Source: Methanomassiliicoccus sp. (GTDB lineage Archaea; Thermoplasmatota; Thermoplasmata; Methanomassiliicoccales; Methanomassiliicoccaceae). Taken from it: a DNA stretch of 64,000 nt. Every line of letters starts with the position of its first letter. Position 1 is the stretch's first letter. The position numbers and the translations under genes are program-made. A model generated the notes under the pieces. The model saw nothing but the letters and a program-made list of their open reading frames with translations. It ran no database searches and was not told where the DNA came from. Shown here one piece after another: positions 1 through 7,931 of this stretch. The stretch spans positions 62,001-126,000 of the forward strand of contig JAEILR010000007.1 of assembly GCA_016109435.1 (NCBI GenBank), read 5' to 3'.

Positions 1-84
1 GACGAGGAGTCCCGGTTCCTCGACCACTGCCTCAAGACCTACAGCCACGTGCCCATGTTCAACCCCAGGAACTACGACCTCTAG
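1..84 (+). CDS. C-terminal end of an unidentified protein (partial)
   Basis: Frame 1 is open from the window edge to a TAG at 82-84 and gives the last 27 residues of a protein ending in ...FNPRNYDL. The fragment is too short to assign to a family. It is convergent with ramA and separated from it by an AT-rich stretch holding the ramA terminator. In a pyrrolysine user TAG can be a sense codon; reading on gives only about 20 unremarkable residues before TAA, so I treat TAG as the real stop. Confidence 0.5.
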   Translation, partial: DEESRFLDHCLKTYSHVPMFNPRNYDL

Positions 85-151
85 GGGCGCGGTCGAACCT
101 TTTACTCCGTCCCCCGACGGAGCGTCCGCTCCGTGGAGATCAATATATTAT

Positions 152-182
152 AAAAGAACAGAAAGGGAGGGGGCGCCCCCTC
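152..182 (-). terminator. Hairpin and T-run terminator of ramA
   Basis: Bases 167-182 form a perfect 16-base palindrome (GAGGGGGCGCCCCCTC). On the minus strand it is followed by a pyrimidine/T-rich run, just after the ramA stop codon at 196. The position suits the 3' end of the leftward ramA unit. Confidence 0.6.
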
Positions 183-195
183 GTTGGCCCGGCGA

Positions 196-1830
196 TCACT
201 TGTTGATGAGGCTCTTCTGCAGTTCCTTGAACCGGAAGACCTTCTCCGGGCATATGCGCTCGCATCGCATGCACGCGGTGCCGTTGCACAGGTCCGAGGC
301 GACCTCGATCTCGAAGCCGCTCGTCCCGCCCTGGTGGATCTTGATGGCGTTCTCCGGGCACTCGTTGAGGCAGGCCTCGCAGCCGGTGCAGCCTTCGAAG
401 CTTCCGCGGACAAAGATGCCGATGTCCCTCAGCACCCTCAGTCCCTTGTAGCCAAGGTCGGGGATGTCCCTCAGGACGGTGCGGGTGATCTTGGCCTCCT
501 TGATCTGGGTCGGGAGGGGCTGGATATCGGCGAACTCCAGCATCATGTTGTAGGTCTCCATGGGCATCCCCTCGGTCCAATATGCCAGCTCCTGAACGAA
601 CACCTTCTCGAACACCTTGTCGGTGGCGAACATCACGTGGTTGGCGCGGATCGACGCCGCCAGGGCCTGCAGCTCGTCCAGCATCTGGGGTTCCCGCACC
701 ATGTCCAGGGCCATGGCCAGCGAGGTGTTCCCGAACTGGAAGATCTGGCCGCAGGACGGGGGCAGGAGACCGACCCGCTGGGCCTTCCTGGCGTCAACAT
801 AGGTGCCCGACGCCCCGCTCATGTACATGATGTCCAGCTCGTCGAACTTCAGGCCTGCGTGTTCCAGCAGGGTGAAGTGACCGGCCCTCATGGCCCCGAA
901 GGTCTTGGTGGCCTCGTTGACGTCGTGCTCGGTCAGCACGATGCCGTCCTGCAGGTGTATGGAGCCGTCGATGGTGTCGAGGTGGGGCAGCTTGATCAGG
1001 TTGTTGCTGAGGCCCTCGGCGATGGCGGCGATGACGCCGGTGCCGGTGATGCCCACGGCCTTCCCGTGCATCATCCCCGTTTCCACGGCGTGACCGGTGT
1101 TGGGGTTGACCAGGTCGCCCTCCTGGGCCAGGATGGCGTCGTCCAGGACGGTGCACCGCCAGTCCATATCGGCGTTGACGTCGCTGATGGCCCCGGGGGC
1201 CGCGAGCATCCCGGCCTTGATGTGCTGTCCCTCAATGGCCGGACCGGCGGCGGCCGAACCGGTGATGATCTCATCACCCACTTTGAGGGCCATCTCCGCG
1301 TTGGTCCCGTAATCGGTCACCAGCACGTTCTCCTTGCGGTCCAGCAGGCCGGTCTGGTACATCATGGCCAAGGCGTCCGCGCCGATTTCGTGCTTGATCG
1401 CCGGAGGGATCATCAGCTCGGCGCTGTCCGGGAGCTCGAGGCCCAGGTCCGATGCCGGTATGACCCTCGCGTCCCTCTTCTGGTGCTCCACTCCCTTCGA
1501 CCTCAGGGTCTTCTCCCCCACGAACGCCAGGTCCCGGACCTCGATGTTCTGGAACATGGAGAGCTGGATGGGGTTGCCGCATATGGCGACCCTCTCGACC
1601 TTCTTCAGGTCGATGTCCAGCATGTTCATGAGCTTGTTCGATGTGTCAATGAGCAGCTTGTGGGCCAGGGTCCGGTCGACCTCGATGCAGAAGGTCAGGT
1701 GGTCCATCACGTTAGCCCCCGGCACAGGATGACGCATGGTGATGGCCGTGGAGATGATCTTCTTGGAGGCCAGGTCCACCGCGTGCATCCTTGTCCCGCT
1801 TGTCCCTACGTCTATTGCGATTCCGTACAT
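196..1830 (-). CDS. ramA: RamA, methylamine methyltransferase corrinoid protein reductive activase
   Basis: This 544-residue iron-sulfur protein should reduce the inactive Co(II) corrinoid of methylamine methyltransferase corrinoid proteins to Co(I) in an ATP-dependent reaction, restarting methyl transfer in methylotrophic methanogenesis. The N-terminus has an ASKHA-like phosphate-binding motif (IDVGTSGTR). The C-terminus carries two ferredoxin-type [4Fe-4S] clusters: C481, C484, C487, C491 and C515, C520, C523, C527. The length matches the RamA/DUF4445 family. A strong GAGGTGA ribosome-binding site lies just before the ATG and overlaps the end of the upstream gene, so it is probably the last gene of a three-gene unit with the His-rich protein and the GTPase. 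No mtmB, mtbB or mttB is visible in the window. Confidence 0.93.
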   Translation of the reverse strand: MYGIAIDVGTSGTRMHAVDLASKKIISTAITMRHPVPGANVMDHLTFCIEVDRTLAHKLLIDTSNKLMNMLDIDLKKVERVAICGNPIQLSMFQNIEVRDLAFVGEKTLRSKGVEHQKRDARVIPASDLGLELPDSAELMIPPAIKHEIGADALAMMYQTGLLDRKENVLVTDYGTNAEMALKVGDEIITGSAAAGPAIEGQHIKAGMLAAPGAISDVNADMDWRCTVLDDAILAQEGDLVNPNTGHAVETGMMHGKAVGITGTGVIAAIAEGLSNNLIKLPHLDTIDGSIHLQDGIVLTEHDVNEATKTFGAMRAGHFTLLEHAGLKFDELDIMYMSGASGTYVDARKAQRVGLLPPSCGQIFQFGNTSLAMALDMVREPQMLDELQALAASIRANHVMFATDKVFEKVFVQELAYWTEGMPMETYNMMLEFADIQPLPTQIKEAKITRTVLRDIPDLGYKGLRVLRDIGIFVRGSFEGCTGCEACLNECPENAIKIHQGGTSGFEIEVASDLCNGTACMRCERICPEKVFRFKELQKSLINK

Positions 1831-1839
1831 CTTTTCACC

Positions 1840-2271
1840 TCAGTGATGCTCGTGATCGTGATCATGGCCATGGTCATGCTCGTGCTCCTCGATCTCCAGC
1901 CCCAGCCGGTCCTCGAGGGCCTCCAGGCAATCTTCCATTATGTCCTCCACCTCTTCGTCGTCCAGTCCGACCAGGGCGGCCATGAACTTCAGCTCGCCCT
2001 TCTCCACCGGCGAGGACAGGCGGTTGAGGGTGTCCGTTCCCAGGTCCATGTCGATGAGGTTGACCTTCAATGTCCCGTCGGGGGCGGTCACGAAGGCTTT
2101 CACATGTCCCAGGAGCATGCCCTTCTCCTCCGTCACTCTCTTTCCCACGGCCATCAGCAGACCTTCCACCAGGGAGGCCATCTCTTCCTTCCCCACGGCC
2201 GGATGGGCGTGGAACTCGGCCCTGAGGCCGAACGTGCCAGCGTCCGCCAGCTCCTTCGAGTCGTCGCTCAT
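1840..2271 (-). CDS. Hypothetical protein with His-rich metal-binding tail
   Basis: This is a 143-residue soluble protein of no family I recognise. The body (about residues 1-125) looks like a compact alpha/beta domain ending in an acidic helix. The last 14 residues are HEHDHGHDHDHEHH, a typical nickel, cobalt or zinc binding tail. Its ATG overlaps the stop of the COG0523 GTPase (ATGA), and its own stop is 9 bases before the ramA start, so the three are probably co-translated. A His-tailed partner next to a metallochaperone GTPase suggests metal storage or delivery; the metal is not shown by the sequence. The link to RamA is inference from gene order. Confidence 0.8.
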   Translation of the reverse strand: MSDDSKELADAGTFGLRAEFHAHPAVGKEEMASLVEGLLMAVGKRVTEEKGMLLGHVKAFVTAPDGTLKVNLIDMDLGTDTLNRLSSPVEKGELKFMAALVGLDDEEVEDIMEDCLEALEDRLGLEIEEHEHDHGHDHDHEHH

Positions 2272-2864
2272 GTCGAGGCCCCCAGCAGCTCCAGGAGGGG
2301 CGCCACGCCCTCCCCGCTCTTGGCTGATATGTAAACGATGTCGGAGTCCGGGCTCATGCCCCTGATGACGTCGGTTACCTCTTCCCTCGCCTCGTCGCCT
2401 ACCAGATCGATCTTGTTCACCGCGACGATGTCCGCACCGGCCACCTGCCGGCTGACGAACAGGTTGGCCTCCTTGAACAGCTTGGGCGCGCGGAAAGCAT
2501 CGATGAGGCAGATGGTGATCATCCTTTCCTCACCCACCATGGCGGTCCTCACCAGCTTAACGATGATGGACGGCAGGGCGATGCCCGTCGGCTCGATGAT
2601 GATGATGTCCGGGGCGTACTCCCGGGTGATCATCCTCAAGGTGTTCTGAAGGCTTCCGGACAGGGAGCAACAGATGCACCCCTCGGTTATCTCCACGCTC
2701 TTCAATCCGAACGAGTCGATGACCGCCCCGTCCACTCCCACCTCGCCGACCTCATTGACGATGATGGCGACCTTCTTACCAGCCTTGCTGAGTTCAGAGC
2801 CCAGACGGACCAGTAGCGTTGTCTTCCCGCTGCCCAAAAAGCCTGCAAGCTGGCAAATTATCAT
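2268..2864 (-). CDS. COG0523/CobW-HypB-UreG family metallochaperone GTPase
   Basis: A 198-residue P-loop GTPase. Walker A is GFLGSGKTT (residues 8-16), the family metal-binding CxCC motif is CICC (63-66), and the base-specificity motif is NKID (150-153). It is shorter than classical CobW/YjiA proteins and lacks their C-terminal domain, so it resembles the minimal HypB/UreG type. I chose the ATG at 2864. A TTG at 2876 is also in frame, but it sits almost against one TATA-like element, and the better-placed box at 2888-2895 predicts a nearly leaderless transcript starting at this ATG. The gene is first in the unit with the His-tailed protein and ramA. Substrate metal (Co, Ni or Zn) is undetermined. 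Confidence 0.85.
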   Translation of the reverse strand: MIICQLAGFLGSGKTTLLVRLGSELSKAGKKVAIIVNEVGEVGVDGAVIDSFGLKSVEITEGCICCSLSGSLQNTLRMITREYAPDIIIIEPTGIALPSIIVKLVRTAMVGEERMITICLIDAFRAPKLFKEANLFVSRQVAGADIVAVNKIDLVGDEAREEVTDVIRGMSPDSDIVYISAKSGEGVAPLLELLGAST

Positions 2865-2887
2865 CAGGGAATTCAAGCAATATAAAC

Positions 2888-2895
2888 GATATAAT
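2888..2895 (-). promoter_or_regulatory. TATA box for the GTPase-His-rich-ramA unit
   Basis: The minus strand reads ATTATATC here, centred about 25 bases before the ATG at 2864. That spacing predicts a leaderless or near-leaderless mRNA, consistent with no ribosome-binding site ahead of that ATG. Confidence 0.5.
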
Positions 2896-2947
2896 CCTTA
2901 CTCCGCATTGTTGGTCTGGACCGATGCATCGTCGTTCCGGCGCTGGT

Positions 2948-3793
2948 TCACGCGTCGAGGTCCACCGGCCCGCGGCCCTCCTCGATGATCTCCTTGCCCC
3001 TCGAGCGGGCGGTCCTGATGGTCTTTCCCACCTGCACGGTCATCAGGTCCTCGGCGGCCAAGGTGCGGCAGCCGGACAGGTCCTCGACGAACTCCGCCTG
3101 CTTCCGCACTCCGTCATGCACCAGCTTCATCCCGAAGTGGGTCAGGATGACCACCTCCGGGGCGACCTTCTTGGCCAGGTCACCGGCGTCCTCGGTGCAC
3201 AGGTGCTTGGGGACCCGGGAGCCCAGGGGCCGGGTGACGTTCAGGATGAGGACCCGGCACCCCTTATGCACCGGCGCCAGCTCGTCCGTCAGCTCGGTAT
3301 CGCCGACGTAGGAGATGATCCCGGAGGAGGTGTGGAATCGGAAGCCGACGCCGGAGGGGTCGCCGTGGGAGGTGGGCGTCGCCTCTACCTTCATTCCGGC
3401 GATGTCGAACGCTTCCCCCGGCGTCGCGGTGACGATCCGAGCGGCGATCGAGCGGTGGTACTCGGACACCGCCGGGCTGAAGCCGGCGACCCCTTCGATC
3501 ACGCTCCTACTGCCGACCACGGTGCCGGCGTGCTTGAAGCCTCCCCTAGTCATGCCCTCGATGAGCATCTCCGCCTCAGCGTAGTGGTCCGGGTGGCAGT
3601 GCGATATCATCACCGCGTCGGTCTTCGCCGGGTCCAGGGCCAGCCTTCGCATGTTCAAAAGCGCCGTGGGGCCGGGGTCCAGGTGGACGCGGGCCCCGTC
3701 ATTGATATAGATGCCTCCGGTGGCCCTGATCTGGTATATGGTAGCGAAACGCCCTCCGCCAGTCCCCAGGAACGTGATGCTCGTCAAAACCAA
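2948..3793 (-). CDS. MBL-fold metallo-hydrolase
   Basis: A 281-residue metallo-beta-lactamase fold protein. The first metal motif is HCHPDH (H65, H67, D69, H70). Further ligand candidates are the His in PTSHGDP, the Asp in YVGDTE, and the His in LTHFGMK. The pattern resembles RNase Z/PhnP-like hydrolases, but the substrate cannot be told. The start appears to be TTG at 3793, with GGGAG four to five bases upstream; another TTG two codons later is possible. About 80 bases separate it from the GTPase operon, which has its own TATA box, so co-transcription is doubtful. It is divergent from the deaminase gene at 3891. Confidence 0.82.
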   Translation of the reverse strand: MVLTSITFLGTGGGRFATIYQIRATGGIYINDGARVHLDPGPTALLNMRRLALDPAKTDAVMISHCHPDHYAEAEMLIEGMTRGGFKHAGTVVGSRSVIEGVAGFSPAVSEYHRSIAARIVTATPGEAFDIAGMKVEATPTSHGDPSGVGFRFHTSSGIISYVGDTELTDELAPVHKGCRVLILNVTRPLGSRVPKHLCTEDAGDLAKKVAPEVVILTHFGMKLVHDGVRKQAEFVEDLSGCRTLAAEDLMTVQVGKTIRTARSRGKEIIEEGRGPVDLDA

Positions 3794-3890
3794 CGATCTC
3801 CCGAACTGATTCCCTTAACACCTTCAAGGAATTATTAGTATAGGCGGGACAAGCTTAATTTATCGCGTCCCTCATGAATGTCCGGTCAAG

Positions 3891-5177
3891 ATGCTTACCA
3901 TCGTCCGCAACGCCAGGATCGTCACCCAGAACGCTGAACGCCAGGTCGTGAGCGGCGACATTCTGATTCGGGACGGGACCATCGAACAGGTGGGCGGAGA
4001 GGTCCGCGGCTCCGCCGACCGGGAGATCGACGCCGCCGGAGGCATCGTCCTTCCCGGCCTCATCAACACCCACACCCATGTGTCCATGGCCATCCTCAAG
4101 GGCATTGCCGATGACCTGCCCTTCACCGGCTTTCTGGACCGGGTGTTCGCGGTGGACGCCCGGAGGACGGAGAGGGACATCCGGGCGGGGGCGGCCCAGG
4201 GCTGCCTGGAGATGATCCGGTCGGGGACCACCACCTTCATGGATCTGTACTACTCGGCCGACGTCATCGCCGGTGCGGTGGAGAGCTCGGGCATCCGGGG
4301 GATCCTGGGATGGGCGGTCCTGGACCAGGAGTTCACCACCCAGAGCGGGGTGCCCCTCGACAACTGCAAGCGGTTCCACCGCGAGTTCAGGGATCGCCCC
4401 CGAATATATCCTGCGGTCGGGCTGCAGGGCGTCTACGTCTGCTCCACGGAGACCTTCCTGGGGGCGGGGGAGTTCGCGCTGGAGAACGATCTGCTGATAA
4501 ATCTCCATCTGTCGGAAACGAGGAAGGAGGTCTCCGACTGCAAGCGCAAGGAGGGAAAGAGGCCGGGCGACTACCTGGCGTCCATAGGCTTCCTCAACGA
4601 CCACTGCATCGCCGCCCATTCTGCGTGGTTGACCATCAACGAGGTCCGGGCGCTGGCCGCGGCGGGCACCCGGGTGTCCACCTGCCCGGTGTCCAACATG
4701 AAGCTGGCCACCGGAGGGGTGGCCCCTGTTCCCGAGATGCTGCAGAACGGCGTGATCGTGTCCATCGGGACCGACGGTTCCACCACCAACAACAGCCTGG
4801 ACCTCTTCGGGGAGATGAAGTTCCTGTCCCTCCTGCAGAAATCCAGCCGCTGGGACCCCACCGTGCTGCCGGCCCAGCAGGTCCTGGACATGGTCACCAT
4901 CGATGCGGCCCGGGCGGTGCGCATGGACCACCTCATCGGTTCCGTCGAGGTGGGCAAGAGGGCCGACCTGATCGTCCTCGACGGCAAGGCGGCCAACCTC
5001 CGGCCGGCGCGGCCGGAGACCATCGTGTCCAATCTCGTGTACTCCTCTTTCGGGACGAACGTCAGGACGGTGCTGTGCGACGGGAACGTGCTCATGGAGG
5101 ATGGAAAAGTGACCTCGATGGACGAGGAGCGGGTCCTGGCGGAGGCCGAGGACGCCGCCCGGGTGCTTCTCGGCTAG
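3891..5177 (+). CDS. dadD: Amidohydrolase: 5'-deoxyadenosine / MTA / SAH deaminase (DadD/MtaD type)
   Basis: A 428-residue TIM-barrel amidohydrolase predicted to deaminate 5'-deoxyadenosine, S-adenosylhomocysteine and methylthioadenosine to inosine derivatives. In methanogens this recycles by-products of radical-SAM and methyltransfer reactions. Metal and catalytic residues are visible: HTH at 61-63, H206 and E209 in HLSET, H243, and D295 in GTDGSTTNN. The length is that of DadD/MtaD. Substrate preference cannot be read from sequence, and guanine or chlorohydrolase members share the fold. The ATG at 3891 gives the usual family N-terminus. It is monocistronic and followed by tRNA-Tyr on the other strand. 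Confidence 0.86.
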   Translation: MLTIVRNARIVTQNAERQVVSGDILIRDGTIEQVGGEVRGSADREIDAAGGIVLPGLINTHTHVSMAILKGIADDLPFTGFLDRVFAVDARRTERDIRAGAAQGCLEMIRSGTTTFMDLYYSADVIAGAVESSGIRGILGWAVLDQEFTTQSGVPLDNCKRFHREFRDRPRIYPAVGLQGVYVCSTETFLGAGEFALENDLLINLHLSETRKEVSDCKRKEGKRPGDYLASIGFLNDHCIAAHSAWLTINEVRALAAAGTRVSTCPVSNMKLATGGVAPVPEMLQNGVIVSIGTDGSTTNNSLDLFGEMKFLSLLQKSSRWDPTVLPAQQVLDMVTIDAARAVRMDHLIGSVEVGKRADLIVLDGKAANLRPARPETIVSNLVYSSFGTNVRTVLCDGNVLMEDGKVTSMDEERVLAEAEDAARVLLG

Positions 5178-5224
5178 GCCCCGGGACGGCGGAGAGGGTC
5201 GGCTAGCAGAGAGATGATAGAAGA

Positions 5225-5336
5225 TGGTCCCGACTCCCGGATTTGAACCGGGGGCCTGCTGATATCGGCGGCTGAGGACCGGAAAACCGGGTACCCACTA
5301 CAGTCAGCCGCTCTAGCCAGACTGAGCTAAGTCGGG
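5225..5336 (-). tRNA. tRNA-Tyr (GTA) with a 34-nt intron
   Basis: The acceptor stem CCCGACT/AGTCGGG, discriminator A and an encoded CCA (5225-5227) are all present. The anticodon stem GCTGA/TCAGC encloses the loop CTGTAGA with anticodon GTA. The loop is interrupted after position 37 by a 34-nt insertion at 5264-5297, the canonical archaeal site for a bulge-helix-bulge intron. The T-arm reads CCGGTTCAAATCCGG. Splicing needs the archaeal tRNA endonuclease, which is not in this window. Confidence 0.95.
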
Positions 5337-5470
5337 GGGCATTCACCCTATTACGGATAGCATATTTAGAACTTCGCCTCCCCCCGGAGCCCGGAAAAAC
5401 GCAGCCAGATGACGGTCTAGGAGGATGCCTGCGGTCCCGATTATCACGGCAGATATTCTCCATTTAAAAA

Positions 5471-5480
5471 TTTATATATA
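5471..5480 (+). promoter_or_regulatory. TATA box for the RHH regulator
   Basis: The sequence TTTATATATA is followed by an expected start site near 5500. This makes the GTG at 5498 unlikely to be the used start codon and favours one of the downstream ATGs. Confidence 0.5.
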
Positions 5481-5536
5481 GTTTATTAGTTATACATGTG
5501 TCGGACAAAAGAGGTCGGAGCGACCTCTCCGGTTTC

Positions 5537-5788
5537 ATGGTGATGAACATGGAAGGACCAGAGCTAGAGAAGGTGACGATCCGCCTTCCGGAACGATACG
5601 TTCGGGCACTGGACTTCTTGGTCAAGGTAGAGGACTTCCCCTCCCGTTCGGAAGCGATCCGGGCGGCCATAAGGGATCTCATCTACGAGCGGGTCGACCT
5701 TGCAATGGACAAGGTCAAGAAGATGGAGGAGGCAGAAAAGACACTCGCGGCCATGGAACAGTTCGAGAACGAATACTTGAGGAAGTAA
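5537..5788 (+). CDS. Ribbon-helix-helix (CopG/NikR-type) transcriptional regulator
   Basis: About 83 residues. The core EKVTIRLPERYVRALDFLV followed by FPSRSEAIRAAIRDL is a textbook RHH DNA-binding fold: one beta strand, then helix-turn-helix with the SRSEAIR signature. The C-terminal 35 residues are predicted coiled coil. Such proteins bind DNA as dimers of dimers. An upstream GTG (5498) would add 13 residues but lies at the predicted transcription start. ATG codons at 5537, 5543 and 5549 are all possible. There is no NikR metal-sensing domain. The target is unknown; the gene stands alone beside tRNA-Tyr. Confidence 0.82.
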   Translation: MVMNMEGPELEKVTIRLPERYVRALDFLVKVEDFPSRSEAIRAAIRDLIYERVDLAMDKVKKMEEAEKTLAAMEQFENEYLRK

Positions 5789-5850
5789 TTGGGCTGTACG
5801 ATGGGATGGGATGCACGTCAAACTCTAGCCTGCCTTTAACCTCCCCCAAT

Positions 5851-5865
5851 CTTTTTTTCTTCTTT
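5851..5865 (+). terminator. T-run terminator after the RHH gene
   Basis: The stretch CTTTTTTTCTTCTTT lies about 60 bases after the RHH stop codon. Archaeal RNA polymerase can terminate on such runs without a hairpin. Confidence 0.45.
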
Positions 5866-5963
5866 CATGCTGGGGTTTCCCACGCTCTCCGGTCGGCGCC
5901 CACCGTCCAAGTCGCGGTTCATTATATTATATGAAAAATATGAGAAGGGGGTCTTTCGACCGT

Positions 5964-6731
5964 TCATCCGATGTAGCCGAGGTCTTCCCTCTTGGGCTCC
6001 ACCGGGTTCTCGATCTCCTTCAGCTTGGAGGTTATAAGGTCGATCTGTTCGGCCTTGGAAACCAGGTCAGCGAAGTCGATCTCTACCCCTAGCACGTTGG
6101 CCAGGATGCGCAGGACGGCCTCGGCTCCCTTGGGATCGACGAAGTAGCCGGAGGTCTCCCCCATCAGGCACACCGCGTCCAGGCCGTAGATCTTGCTCAT
6201 GCCCAGCAGCAGTCCGCTGGCGCCCACGATGCCCGATCCCGGCTCGCCCTTGGAGAAGATGACCCCCTTGGACTTCATGCTCTCTACCATCTCGGGGCTG
6301 GTGGCGGCGCCCAGGACCCGGGGCTGCTCCACCATCTTGCCGATGCCATATCCGCCCAGGGTGAACAGGGTCTTGACCCCCCAGCCCCGGCAGAGCTGGA
6401 TGATGTGGTCCGACAGCTCGTACTGGCCATCGGGGGTGAGGCCCTGGTAGTCCCCCACCAGGATGATGAGGTCGGGATGCTTCCCGTCGGCCTTGGAGTA
6501 GTAAAGCTCGTTGTTGACCAGTTGAACGATCCCCTCCTCGTCGACCATGACCTGAGGGGGGAAGTAGGAAGAGTAGATGTCCGCGAACTTGGTGGCCTTC
6601 AGCTGATCGAGCAGGTGCTCAGCCGCCAGCTTGCCTACGTTGCCCACCCCGGGGAGGCCCTCCACCAGCACGGGCGCGTCGAACTGCGGTTCCTCACTGA
6701 ATATTGCTTTGATCTTTTCCACAACCATCAC
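5964..6731 (-). CDS. PAC2 family protein (proteasome assembly chaperone-like, PbaB type)
   Basis: A 255-residue protein of the PAC2 family (archaeal PbaA/PbaB-like, COG2047), related to eukaryotic proteasome assembly chaperones. The hallmark LVEGLPGVGNVGKLAAEHL is at about residues 22-40, and the glycine-rich TLGGYGIG segment lies in the middle. The C-terminal helix ends in a short Pro/acidic tail. The start ATGATG has an AGGAG site seven bases upstream and lies inside the 3' end of nop10, overlapping it by 38 bases. Members commonly sit after nop10 and aIF2-alpha in Euryarchaeota, as here. Whether it truly chaperones the proteasome in this lineage is inferred. Confidence 0.88.
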   Translation of the reverse strand: MMVVEKIKAIFSEEPQFDAPVLVEGLPGVGNVGKLAAEHLLDQLKATKFADIYSSYFPPQVMVDEEGIVQLVNNELYYSKADGKHPDLIILVGDYQGLTPDGQYELSDHIIQLCRGWGVKTLFTLGGYGIGKMVEQPRVLGAATSPEMVESMKSKGVIFSKGEPGSGIVGASGLLLGMSKIYGLDAVCLMGETSGYFVDPKGAEAVLRILANVLGVEIDFADLVSKAEQIDLITSKLKEIENPVEPKREDLGYIG

Positions 6732-6885
6732 TCTCCTTTCTCAACCTTCTCCGATACTCCCCATAACGGTCCTCGGGAGAGAACCGGGGTGGTATCGGGG
6801 TATCCGTCCTGGAACCGCAGCGTGGGCACTGGTCCGATAGCGTATATTCCACGCAGCGGGGACATTTCCTGAGGGACGTTCTCAT
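6694..6885 (-). CDS. nop10: RNA-protein complex protein Nop10
   Basis: A 63-residue H/ACA ribonucleoprotein component that helps Cbf5 position guide RNAs for pseudouridylation. The N-terminal zinc ribbon is CPRC...CPRC (residues 8-23). The conserved PPRFSPEDRYGEYRRRLRKE follows. The last dozen residues are an unusual extension, produced by overlap with the start of the PAC2 gene. It lies 76 bases after the aIF2-alpha gene in a conserved archaeal order. Confidence 0.93.
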   Translation of the reverse strand: MRTSLRKCPRCVEYTLSDQCPRCGSRTDTPIPPRFSPEDRYGEYRRRLRKESDGCGKDQSNIQ

Positions 6886-6961
6886 GCTTCAACCCTTTGA
6901 GCTCGCGCCGTTCACGGCGCGCACGGTTCACCGGGCACAATACACGAGTTACTCGTTATTC

Positions 6962-7744
6962 TCATTTTCCCTCGCGGTGGAAGACGGCCTTCCCTCCGCA
7001 GCTCTGCAGGCTGGAAACGATGCTGCCGGTCACCAGCTTCATTTCCTCTTCCGCGGTCTTGTAATCTGCCGCGGCGACCACCACCCGGTATCTGGGTGCC
7101 CCGATATATTGGATCTTGACCTGTTCCTTGGAAGATACGATGCCGGCGATGAGGGCATCCTTGATGCGGTCCACTCCATCCGGATGGTAGCACGTCATCT
7201 CCAGGATACCGTCGATCTGGACGAACGAAGGGGTGACGTTCTCCTTGGCCACCTCGGTGAACGCTGCGACCCATGTGCCGCTCAGGCCCTCCTCCTCGAG
7301 GGAGCCGGCATGGGTGGCCACGGTCTCGAAGGCGCCGAACAGGGTGCCGTAGGTGTCGATGAGATCGTACCCGAACTGCTCGTAGCTCTCTTCCTTCTGG
7401 ATGCCCAGGCGCTCGGCGACGATCTCGATCAGCTTGTCCGCCTTGTTCTCGTTCTTCCACTGCTGGATCTTCTCCCTCTTCTGGTGCTCATTGACCGACT
7501 TGAGGGAGAGATCGATGTGGCCCTTGGACGAATCGACGCCCAGGACCTTGCACACGACCTTCTGTCCTTCGCGGACGTAGTCGCGGATGTACTTGACCCA
7601 ACCTGTGGCGACATCCCTGATGTGGATGAATCCTTCCTTGTTATCGTACTCATCGAGGGAGACGAAGGCGCCAAAGTTCTTGACGCTCTGGACCGTGCAG
7701 ACGACCAGTTCCCCCTCTTCAGGGAAATCGCTTTGTCGGACCAT
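6962..7744 (-). CDS. eif2a: Translation initiation factor aIF2 subunit alpha
   Basis: A 260-residue aIF2-alpha, which with the beta and gamma subunits delivers Met-tRNAi to the ribosome. The N-terminal S1/OB domain covers about residues 10-85 (ELVVCTVQSVKNFGAFVSLDEY ... GHIDLSLKSV). A helical middle domain and the C-terminal alpha/beta domain that contacts aIF2-gamma follow. The length is normal. The start lies two bases after the rps27e stop, so translation is probably coupled. Confidence 0.95.
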   Translation of the reverse strand: MVRQSDFPEEGELVVCTVQSVKNFGAFVSLDEYDNKEGFIHIRDVATGWVKYIRDYVREGQKVVCKVLGVDSSKGHIDLSLKSVNEHQKREKIQQWKNENKADKLIEIVAERLGIQKEESYEQFGYDLIDTYGTLFGAFETVATHAGSLEEEGLSGTWVAAFTEVAKENVTPSFVQIDGILEMTCYHPDGVDRIKDALIAGIVSSKEQVKIQYIGAPRYRVVVAAADYKTAEEEMKLVTGSIVSSLQSCGGKAVFHREGK

Positions 7745-7746
7745 TC

Positions 7747-7926
7747 TTAATCAACAACCTCTACAAGCGTTCCACGCAGCTCGCCCGCGCCCCCCTTGGA
7801 CCTGACCAGGGTAGAACCGCAGACGTTGCACGCAACGTTGGTCGCGGGGTTCTTGAACGTGATCTGCTCGTTGCTGCAGTCGGGGCACTTGACCTTGATG
7901 AACTTGCCAGTGTGTATCTCAGCCAT
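7747..7926 (-). CDS. rps27e: 30S ribosomal protein S27e (eS27)
   Basis: A 59-residue protein with the zinc finger CPDC...CNVC (cysteines spaced CX2C-X14-CX2C) characteristic of S27e. The start is the ATG beginning MAEIHTGKFIKVKCPDC; longer in-frame extensions run into rpl44e and are not family sequence. It sits between rpl44e (5-base gap) and aIF2-alpha (2-base gap), the usual euryarchaeal arrangement. Confidence 0.95.
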   Translation of the reverse strand: MAEIHTGKFIKVKCPDCSNEQITFKNPATNVACNVCGSTLVRSKGGAGELRGTLVEVVD

Positions 7927-7931
7927 GGGGA

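Noticed and set aside
82-150. Possible pyrrolysine read-through of the TAG ending the partial gene
   Set aside because: The extension is about 20 residues with no recognisable pattern, so there is no support for TAG as sense here.
184-2334. 716-codon plus-strand open frame across ramA
   Set aside because: It is the antisense shadow of ramA and the His-rich gene; the translation has no family resemblance and the opposite strand has clear RamA motifs.
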